Positions 52,001 through 61,100 of a stretch of DNA of 64,000 bases are shown here, in pieces. The translations under genes were made by a program, and so were the position numbers. How positions within the stretch are numbered: the stretch's first letter is position 1; every line of letters begins with the position of its first letter. The stretch is from Hermetia illucens (lineage: Eukaryota > Arthropoda > Insecta > Diptera > Stratiomyidae), in the NCBI RefSeq assembly GCF_905115235.1, contig NC_051852.1:35537199-35601198 (forward strand). Direction: 5' to 3'. Below the pieces are notes generated by a model, which saw only the letters and a program-made list of their open reading frames with translations, did no database searches and was not told the origin of the DNA.

Positions 52001-53260
52001 AACTTTTTTAAGAATCAAGGCTGATGTCTATCAATTCAATTCTTATCTAACCGGCGGCATTCGAAATTTATTTACTGTGAATCACCGAATCGTGAGGTTG
52101 AACTCTGGCCATTGAAAGAGCTTCGCGCACAGAATTCAGCAGAAATTAAAAGTAAAAAGATTAGCTTAGTTTTTCCACCATCAGAAGTGTGCAAATGCAA
52201 AAGGTGATGCCTTCGCCTGCTGATTTTTAGTGAGCTGCTCCGGGACAATACGCATTGGGCTCCGTCAAGAACCAAGACAGCTGCTGCTGAATAAAGGGAT
52301 CAGTGAAAGCTGAAAGCTAAAGGCTTATGACTATGGCGGTTGAAATGAAAAATTCAAAAACTGTTTCCATTTGACTTTACTGCTTTTCTATGCATATTTC
52401 GGCGACTACTTATCGTCATCCCTAGCGCTTGGTTTCGAATAACACAGTAAAATTGGAGCGGTTTTCATATACTAATTCAAGAAGATGCAGCAAACTTTCA
52501 ATAGTCAATATTCACTTCAGAAATGGATAGATGTGATTTGCTATGGCTTGGATTTTCTGATATTTGAGGTTATTAAACGGGATCAAATCCTCTCAAAAAT
52601 ATAAATGGGAAATTATTTCACTTCTTGAATATTTGAATGACAAAACCATGTAAAAATATCCGAGATGATGATATTATCAGAATTTTCGTAGTTTACAGAC
52701 CGTAGAAATGTGTCCTAAATATGACATTCAATTTTCAAAGGAATTAGTTGAATGAATTTTGAGATATCGTCGCATCCAATTTTCAAAATACTGTTTAGAG
52801 CAAAGTGGGTTGATTGCAAAAATACTATACACAGGAGGAGTAAATCCAGCGTCAAAGAGGCACAGAATCTCATTGTGCACCTTTTGGGTAGCGGCGAGGT
52901 AGGTAGGTGGCTCGAGACCCATGTGGTTAATGCATTGTTGGGCAATGCCTACCGTTATAATAGATGGTACCACGTGCTCGCAGCAATTCACAGACATATG
53001 CTCGCATTGTATCACATACCCGGCACTAATACCAGCCCTTATGCGCGGAATTTGGCGCACAACTCCGTTGCGAGCTGCACATCTCCTGTATATAGTCTTT
53101 TTGGTTTAAGATCATCGAGTGTTCGAGCTTGCGTTTCAACAATATCTCTATTTAAGACTGTAATTTCGGAATGAAACCGAATTAGTAAAATCACTCCCTT
53201 ACAAAGCGCAGTGTGTCCGTGAATTGCCAGTTGACTGAAATGCATTTGATATTTGCTTGT
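52001..53260. other. No gene recognised
   Basis: AT-rich. A minus-strand stretch at 53110-52900 faintly resembles the end of a mariner-like transposase (MRAYVCELLRARGTI, YYNGRH) but is too weak to call. Confidence 0.35.
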
Positions 53261-53264
53261 GCCA

Positions 53265-53490
53265 CTTTAATAATGATGAAGAGCCATAACATCCACTCAA
53301 AGTGATTGTGTGGTGTGGAGTCTACTCTGCAGGTGCCATCGGTCCATTACTTTTTGAGAAAAATGCAACCTAAACAATTACTGTGAATGGTGGACGATAG
53401 GTAGCCACAATTGGATGAATTGGGACTGGAAAATATGTAGTTCTAGCAGGACGGTGCCGCATACAGCAACCGACCCAATGTGTATTTTAT
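53265..53490 (+). mobile_element. mariner-like transposase fragment
   Basis: Plus strand: HPLKVIVWCGVYSAGAIGPL then LFEKNAT, a stop, TITVNGGR, and in another frame QDGAAYS. This is the order VTVWCG...IGPYFFE...VTVNG.RY...FQQDGATCHTA of a mariner-like family common in insects. It covers the second catalytic aspartate (QDG). Broken by stops. Confidence 0.6.
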
Positions 53491-54179
53491 GATTGGCGTT
53501 TCTAGCCCGCGTTTGACGATATTTATTGGATAGCAAGATTACCAGCTTTAATTGTCCCCGTCTGCGGAGTTTTTGAAGTCACGGGAAGATCCGTTGAGAA
53601 ATCTAGTTCGACTTCATCCGGATCAGGCTTACATGGACGAAAGTGGCGAACCCGATTTAGATGGATCAAACCTGCTATCAAACGGAACAAATGCTATACA
53701 CGAAGACAATTTGCGCTTTGACATTTTGAGAGGAAAAACGGCAGAGAAAATTTTCCTTTTGACATAAAACAAAATATAAAGGAGTATATAATCGGATACG
53801 ATCGATGAATAAATTGGCGTAACCATTATATACTCCATTTTATATTGTGTAGATGGCCGAAGAACATTTGGGAAGGGGGGAATTAGCTAAGAAAGGAAGA
53901 TACGTATTTTGATTGGATACCTTAGTTGAAGTAGAAAATAGTCGGTAAAACACCATGAACTGTAATTGTAAAAGATATTAGAAATGCCATTTGTATCGTC
54001 ATCGAACAGCAAAGTTAGTGGATATGGTGGGAAAGCAATAAACTCAATGAATGATTTACTGTACACATCAATAATTAGTAGGACTGATTTTCTGTGGGCG
54101 GAGCAAAGCGTAGGCATTTATGAACAAAATACGACTTGGATGCCTTTACGGAATAAGAGAACTGTTCCTTGTGAACAAT
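53491..54179. other. Unresolved stretch with one protein-like frame
   Basis: Plus strand 53570-53765 is open and reads REDPLRNLVRLHPDQAYMDE, then GEPDLDGSNLLSNG and LRFDILRGKTAEK before a stop. The composition looks coding but I recognise no family. It could be a further transposon remnant or a lone exon. Nothing else seen. Confidence 0.3.
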
Positions 54180-54660
54180 TTTTAAAAAGTATCGTCACGA
54201 CCATATTGAATTTCGAGCAGCGCTAGAACAAGTTGTTCCAGGAAAGAAGGAGCTCGTCAAAAATGTGACGGAGTCGGTTGTTAACTCCCGAATTAGTGAG
54301 AAGTTAAGCCTTTCCTACGGCACTGTTCAAAATTTGGCAATATGGAAAGTGTACGCCAAGTTTTGATTGATGAACAAAAAGCAAATTTCAAAAGGCATTC
54401 GGGATTGCATTAGCGAAATTTTAAATTGTCTCAATTACGTGGTTAGCGGAGAGGAAGTCTGGTGGTTTCAGTGGAACCCAGAACCCAAATGCCAAAGTTC
54501 GGAATAGGATAAAATCAATTCTCCTCGCCCGAAAAAGGCCTCAATGAGCAAGACATCATGGTGTCATTCACAAGGAGTTTTTATCTTCTCAGCAAATCAT
54601 GAATGTACAATCGCAGGAGTTTGTGAAAGATCCGACTGGCTTGGTATTGTGTTCTCACGT
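54180..54660 (+). mobile_element. mariner transposase relic
   Basis: Plus strand: VNSRISEKLSLSYGTVQNL, WKVYAKF, then KGIRDCISEILNCL, GEEVWWFQWNPEPKCQSS and SPRPKKASMSKTSWCHSQG. These match in order the mariner helix-turn-helix end, the EICQDIL..I block, the ESWFFQYDPETK.QS block and SPRPKKARMSKS. The first catalytic aspartate (DESW) reads GEEVW, so it is lost. Stops and shifts occur. A different copy from the one at 45930. Confidence 0.75.
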
Positions 54661-54829
54661 TACCTCATCCCCCTTCCGGGCTTTTCTCCCTTCCAGGGCA
54701 ATGAAGAGACATTCGAACCATAGAAGACGTCCAAGCCACTGTAACAAGGATTCTCGGCAGAACTGCCGTAGCTCCAATTATAATGAGCGTAAGGCATCTC
54801 ATAGGGTTCCGCGCATTTCCATTAAGGAG

Positions 54830-55090
54830 GTGAATTTAGTTGTCATAACCTACCAGCCAGCAGCCTTTTTGGACTTAAGAGACAGCTCAAATTTCCATAA
54901 ATGTAGTTTTATTTTAAAATTTATTTTGTGATATTTGCTTTGATTTTTTTAAACCAACGAAATACCTGTATTTTCATTAAGTTTCTACCATCCCGACCTG
55001 GGAGTTCAAGATTGAGCGAAAGTCGCATTAAGTTTAATATAGTTTACATGATACATTCACATAAGCCCTGACTATGATGGACATAAGACA
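54830..55090 (+). repeat. Dispersed repeat G, copy 1
   Basis: TTTTCATTAAGTTTCTACCA, GAGCGAAAGTCG, TTAATATAGTTTAC and ATACATTC recur in the same order at 56675-56790. About 110 bp are clearly shared; limits beyond that are uncertain. No coding capacity. Confidence 0.55.
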
Positions 55091-55359
55091 GCTGCTAAGC
55101 TGTCGCTTATTTGTCTAAAGATGATTAAAATTGCTGTCAAAACTTAGCGTTAACTATAACCGCGTTGCATTTGGGGTTCGTGGCGTCCGCGCCCGTGATT
55201 GTCACAGTACCCGTTTAAGAAGATGAAACTGCCTAGATAGGCTTTGATTTTTTTACGGGACAAAAAAGATGACATCCGATGGTCAAGATTGCAATTGCGT
55301 TCTGCGCATCTTCATTGGTACTCGTTCTTATTTGTGACATGGTGTCATTGTAATAGAAA

Positions 55360-55785
55360 CTTCTTACCATGGGGTCAAATCTTTTACTGTACAAGATAAT
55401 GATCTTGCCAGTCCTCATGTATTCCTCGGGTTCATAGCAAGAAGAATTGCGAACTCTTGGCCGCGTTCGAGAGAAGAATCCTCTGAAGAATTTTTGGGCT
55501 CCTACATGAGCGATACCAATAGGTTACGGTGGGCGGGTCACTTAATCCGTATTGATGAGGATGATCCAGCCCGGAAAGTCTATCAGGGCTATCTATGGTA
55601 GAAAAAGAAGACGAGACCGACCCTACCTAAGATGGAGCGATGGCATAGGTCAGCACGCCAGACAGCTTTTAGGGATATCGAGTTGGCGGACCTCGGCGCA
55701 AAACCGGGATGTCTGAAGTTCCTTATTAAGGCAGGCCTAGACCGGATACCGGTTGTTGCGCCATTGAAGATGATGGGAACACAAC
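55360..55785 (+). mobile_element. LINE A 3' tail
   Basis: Plus strand FERRILRRIFG-equivalent text near 55470, then RWAGHLIRIDEDDPARKVYQ, GRKRRRDRPYLRWSDG, ARQLLGISSWRTSAQNRDV and LKFLIKAGLDRIPVVAPL in two frames. It is the same C-terminal tail as at 3748-3425, ending in the family's GATG-rich 3' border at 55765-55775. Preservation is good. Confidence 0.8.
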
Positions 55786-56337
55786 ACACAATACATTAAT
55801 AAATGCGCAGAATGCACTGTGATCTTGACTCGGCCCGAAATCGGATGATTCACCTCCTGTAACTGCGTTAGCTAATTATTTAGGAAAACTTTATGTAATT
55901 GTATGTATTGTATGCAATGTAATTTAATGGAATATTCTTGTTGTTCCTCAGCTGATTTGACATTCCGTCGAAATGTTTTTAAGTCACAACGCGCAGGCGA
56001 TCAAAAACTGACAACGGTATGCAATGCAAAGGCTCGCGAGCGTTCAGAACTTCAAAGGCAACGCAGTTATACTCTTTGATTCAAAATGTTACTGTGGGTT
56101 GAACTGTTATGGCATATTCAAATGTTTTTAGCAAACTCAATTAATTACAACGGGAAATCTTGAGTTGAGATTCTCTCTTCACTTCGTATATTCTAGCACC
56201 ACAAAGTCCAGAATTTTTATTCAACATTTGCATTCCACTGTCAAGAGAACTGCAACGACCAAGACGACCCATCAGCGGACATGGGTCGTCACGAGCTAAG
56301 TGCAGTCATTTCTTGGCGGCGCAGTGAGCACGAACGC
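55786..56337. other. No gene recognised
   Basis: AT-rich sequence with nothing I can support. Confidence 0.4.
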
Positions 56338-56450
56338 TTCATCAGTGTTGCAGGTATTGTAGCACTGATAAAGGGAACAAGTGGTTTCCGAAATATCTGT
56401 ATATACAAGTATAATAAATAACACTAGCAAACAGCAAAAACAGGTCTCAA
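56338..56450 (+). repeat. Single diverged arm of the 10.3-kb hairpin repeat
   Basis: Reads TTCATCAGTG, a short loop, then GTAGCACTGATAAAGGGAAC, AAGTGGTTTCCGAAATATC and ACAAGTATAATAAATAA, aligned to the right arm at 10430-10500. Here the arm is not followed by a full inverted copy, so this is half of the 220-bp repeat. Confidence 0.65.
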
Positions 56451-56674
56451 TTTCACTCAATCCTTCAGTTTCAGAAATCTCACTGTAAACCAATAATTTG
56501 TGTTCCCTTTACGATTTAATTTACGGACGGTACCCGATCTCGCTCTTTTTTTCAGTTTCTCCACCTGCTACTTCCACCAAAATGGCGAGATTACTCAAAA
56601 TTCCTCAATATTCCATTATTAATAATGAGTAACATCAGATGGCAACACAATCCAAAATTTCAAATCAACGTAAC

Positions 56675-56790
56675 CAGACTTTCATTAAGATTCTATCATC
56701 CGGAACCGAGAGCGAAAGACGTACTGAGCGAAAGTCGAACTAAGTTGAATATAGTTCACTCGGTACATTCTAATAAAGTGGGAGAAACTT
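56675..56790 (+). repeat. Dispersed repeat G, copy 2
   Basis: Partner of the repeat at 54830-55090: CTTTCATTAAGATTCTATCA, GAGCGAAAGTCG, TTGAATATAGTTCAC and TACATTC in the same order and strand. Confidence 0.55.
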
Positions 56791-57010
56791 TAAGACATTG
56801 TAAATCCATCATAGTTAGGGCTATTCAATTTGAAGGTTTCTCTGGACGGTCCTATTAAGGTTTTGACTCCTGGTGTCGATCATAAGTTCTTTAAGTCGAT
56901 TTTATATTTGCCTCGGTAGAAGCAGGTGGATGAAAAAATTGAAGGCAAGTCCGAAATTCTGCGCAGCTGCAGTGTTGGTTTTTTGAAATTCAAGACATAT
57001 AAATTGATGT

Positions 57011-57291
57011 TATGCCAGCTCCACATGTTTGGAACTTGCTGCAAACTTCAAACATCAAAACGTTTGTCTTGAATTTGGAGACCAAACATCGCCATCCACA
57101 CGTCTGCAAGTGCATTAGTGTTTTCTAATCAGACAAGCAAATTCCGTTTGGTTTGTCGAAAAAACCGACATTCAATTGGATCGACGGCAGGTGCTGCAAG
57201 CAACCTACACAAGCCAAACCAAATACTCTGTCCATACCTTTCAATTTGCGATGGCTTGTTGAGATTTGGAAAACATGTGGATTCGGCATAA
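57011..57291. repeat. MITE-like segment with imperfect inverted ends
   Basis: TATGCCAGCTCCACATGTTT at the left is mirrored by AAACATGTGGATTCGGCATA at the right, about 280 bp apart, giving roughly 20-bp imperfect inverted ends. No target duplication is obvious and there is no coding capacity. A small non-autonomous DNA element is the likeliest reading. Confidence 0.4.
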
Positions 57292-58125
57292 TATGACTTA
57301 GAAAAATTGATACCAAGCGCACAGAAAGAAATAGGAAAACACCTACTTCAATAAAATCTGTTTCCTTCGGAGACTTTGAATAAATTCAGGAACAACAAAT
57401 AAGAATGCAATTCGGGCAGGTGTAATTTATCATTTATCAAGGAAGTGTTACATTGGGGACTCTTTTCATGTTTAACAAAAAGTGTCCCTTGCGGAAAACT
57501 AACTAATCACGACATCACTCATAAAACAGGAAAAATGCCGACCTCGGACAGACAGTTAATGCTGGAGGATCAAAAATCAATCGAAATCCTCTTTGGAAAC
57601 AGGCGAAAGGCGTTCTTATTTTATACAGGGGCTCGCTTTTTACCTAATTGAAGTGAAGATTCGGGCTCATTTCTCCAATTGATTGTATAGTCTATAATGC
57701 TTGATGAAGAGATAATATTGAAAGTCACATCGCAATTGGAAAGAAACGATAACCTGGAAACAAGCTTTGATTGAATTTGCACCTGGAGAGATGTTCAAAT
57801 GGTATGTGTTCAAGTTTCACCACAATATGCTTGACATCCCGATTTTTCCAGCCCAATATCTGACTACCTGTATCTAACAACCTCGAGCACCGGTCAAAAG
57901 CAACGATTGGCTGGCACAGTCTTTTACGAAGCGCAAAACATTGGATCTCTAAAGAGGGCATTATCTAAAGTAAAATAGAATTATTTTACTTTCTCTTAAC
58001 AAAAACCATACATTTCACACATCTCCCTGTACATTTCGTCGGATGTACTAAAATTCAGTTTTCCTCAACCTATCTTACACCCTTTCTGTCTCTACTTCTA
58101 CTACCTCTCCTTCCCTACAGTCTTT
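57292..58125. other. 3' flank of the large zinc-finger gene
   Basis: AT-rich. It probably includes the 3' untranslated region or an intron of the minus-strand gene that ends, as read, at 58126. A minus-strand open frame at 57961-57725 has no recognisable domain. Confidence 0.4.
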
Positions 58126-61100
58126 CTACGCTTTTTTTTTCGTCCCTGGCTCTTTTAAATCCGTCGTCATCTTTTTACCTTTAGCTGTAGCGAGTAGTGT
58201 TACCAATTTTTTGTGCGAATCACCTACAATCCATCCATGTTTGGGTAAATATTCATCCTTTTGTGTTAAGTCGTCCTCGTTGGTTTCAATTCGACCGAAT
58301 TCCTCATCACTGGATGATGACGACCAATAGTAGAGCATTTCCGAAGCAATGCGTTTTCGTCGGGCAAGTGGTCGTACAGTTGACGAAGATTCCGGTGATA
58401 ATGGTTTCTTAGCTGCGGGCTGGGAAGGTTGATCGTCCGTTTTCAAACTGGCCGATTGTTTCGGCTTTTGCGGGTATTTAGAATCAGATGTCATGTCGTT
58501 GTGTTCCTCCTTGAATGCTATTGTTTTGCGTCGCTTGTTGATTTTGGAGGATGTAGTTCGCTTGGGGGCAGATGGTTTGCGGCGGCGTAATTCTTTTTCG
58601 AAATCACTTTCAGAATCGTTGTCGGTGTGACGGCGGGATTTCAAGCGGGGTTTGACGGAGAGTGTTGGTTGTTTCTTTTGGGATGAATTGCCTTCCGGTG
58701 TTACATCGTCTGTAGGGTTTTCAGGGGATTGTTCTTCAGGCTGTGAAGACGCTGGGGTTTTTGATGCTTCATTCGATTCAGGCTTGGAGGCTACTGCTGC
58801 AGGCTTTTTCTTCAATCCGCCTCGATTTTTATTAAATCTCTGTAAAAGGCGGTCAACAACTCGTTGTGATTTTTTGTCTTTTGCAGTTGGATTTGGATTT
58901 TTCTCAGGCTTTTCTTTTTCTTGCTTGGAAGCAGTACCTGAGTTGGCTAGCTTTCCACTCGTTTGTTGACTTTTATTTTGCTGAGCTGTGCTAGTTTCGT
59001 TGTCATCTTCTTTTTGGTCAACGACGGCAGTAGATTCTGTTTTATCACCTCTTTTCTTATCAACCTTAGTTGCTGTGACCTTTTTCTTCTTGCTGCGCTT
59101 CTCTTTCTCCTCAATGAATGCAATAACATCTTTTGTTGAGAGAAAATCTTCATATTCGTCTGAGCTCCACGTGTCTACAACGGTTCGTGGACGATTTATT
59201 GCACATTTTCGTTGAGATTTCCGCTTACCCTCCCCTATCAGCTCTGCGATTTCTTCGGCTGTCATGCCAAGCTCTGCCTGAAGTTTCGCAATTTCTCGAG
59301 GGAAATCCGATTCGGTCGTTTTACATGATCTTTGGCTTTCGCGTTTAGCGGGTTCCGAAGAGGTCGTTTTAGTTTTCGAAGTTGCTGATGCTTTGCTGGC
59401 AGCATTCGATTTTTGGGCTTTCTCGGTAGCAGCTTTGCTTGCTTTCGATGTTTTGGCGGAAGCACCTTTGCCGGTTTCTTTCCTCTCAACACTGTCTTGA
59501 GGTTGACTTTTAGTTGCACCGCTTTCTTTTTTATCCTCCCCACTTTTACCTCCATCCTTTCTCAGGCGATCGAACATTTCATTGAGTTCTTGACTGGGAA
59601 TCTTTTTCTTTGGTTCAGCCACGATGGGTGCCTTTTCTGTATTTTCCACCGGGCGATTTTTCGTGGCATTACCGAAAATCCGCCCTACAATCATACATTT
59701 GTGGGTCTTGGCTGTTTGAGCACTAGCGCAGCTATCGCTATCGCTACTCTTCTGTTCCTCCTCATCCTTGTCTGTATCTTCGCCGCCGCCTTCGCTCATC
59801 GATGCATAATTGAAATCGTCGCGATCGGAATAGCTCGTGGTTGACATCTGGCTTTCCTCTTCGTTCTGAACCGCGATTTCGTCTGGTTTATTGAATTTGA
59901 TAATGTTTTGCTCCTCGGAGCCAATGTTTTTAAATGGTCGCTCCGGTATCACAATCGAGTTGCGCCCTTTAGAAGGACTTCCTCTGTCGGTCTCTTTGTC
60001 CATCGCTTCTTGGGATTCGTCGAATTCGTAAATGTCTTTCGGCGGTTTCTCAATTACAGGCCTGTCGTCCTCGCTGAGCTTATTTGCGAAATCGCCAGCT
60101 GCGTTCCCCTTGTTGGCACCTTTCGCTCGCTTCGATCGATAACCTGACTTACTACCAATATTATCACAGACTTCTTTTTTCTTAACCGTTTTCGTTGCGG
60201 CGGGTTTTATATTATTCATAATCAGTTCTTGGTACTTCTTGGCAAACTTCTCGTTGATATCAGGTTTCGATTTTTGCTGTTGCGAATGTTTTTCATATGA
60301 TTCATCTTGAAGCGGTGTACCTGGAGTGGTTGGGGTGCCGGGCGGCTGATGATATCGTGGCGGCGTAATAGGAGCCTCGCTACCTAAGGCGATCTCTGCA
60401 AGTGCTGTTAGTTTGCATCCGCCGTGTGGACTGCGCTCGAGAGCTTGTTGTATGTCGAGACCCATAGTTGGAATGGAAACTTTGAAGTTGTCATATCCTT
60501 TCATTGCAGCTTTTGTACGCATACGACAGGTGGTTACGGTGTTGTTGGATCCTTGTGAAGAGTTGGAGTGCAGGGGTGATGTTAAAGGTCTGGAATGAGG
60601 CGAAGTTTGTAGCGTATAAAACAATCATCGATTAAACTAATTAATTGATTCAAAAGGCGTCTAAAATTAAGATTCCTGTATCTTGCTACAGAAAAGCAGT
60701 AATTGCCGCACAAAAGTCTTGAATCCTAAGCGTTCCGTTTCTTGCGCAAATAGAAAAGCAACACAAAATATTATCTCGATAGACATTTTCTTTATCCCCG
60801 AATATTCAACATCGAATTAGTTTTTATACTTTTTCAGGAGATTGTAAAATCGTAATTAATTTCACGAATCACAATCTCCCTAATGAATAGTTTCCTCTAT
60901 TACTCCGCCAAATATTTGAAACCTAATGGAATCATCATGAAACTATACTCACTGTTCGTTTCCCATTGGCACGCCACTCCTTTCGGACTCCATCATTACA
61001 GTCGAATATCCCGCCGTCATGCTACTGGCAACTACATTGCTCACCTTTCCTCTCTGATCGCCTATGTAGGTTCGAGCCGTTAGAACTCTGGCCGTTTCGC

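Noticed and set aside
52728-53060. Minus-strand frame as the end of a mariner-like transposase
   Set aside because: The resemblance (MRAYVCELLRARG) is faint and the adjacent mariner-like piece runs on the other strand.
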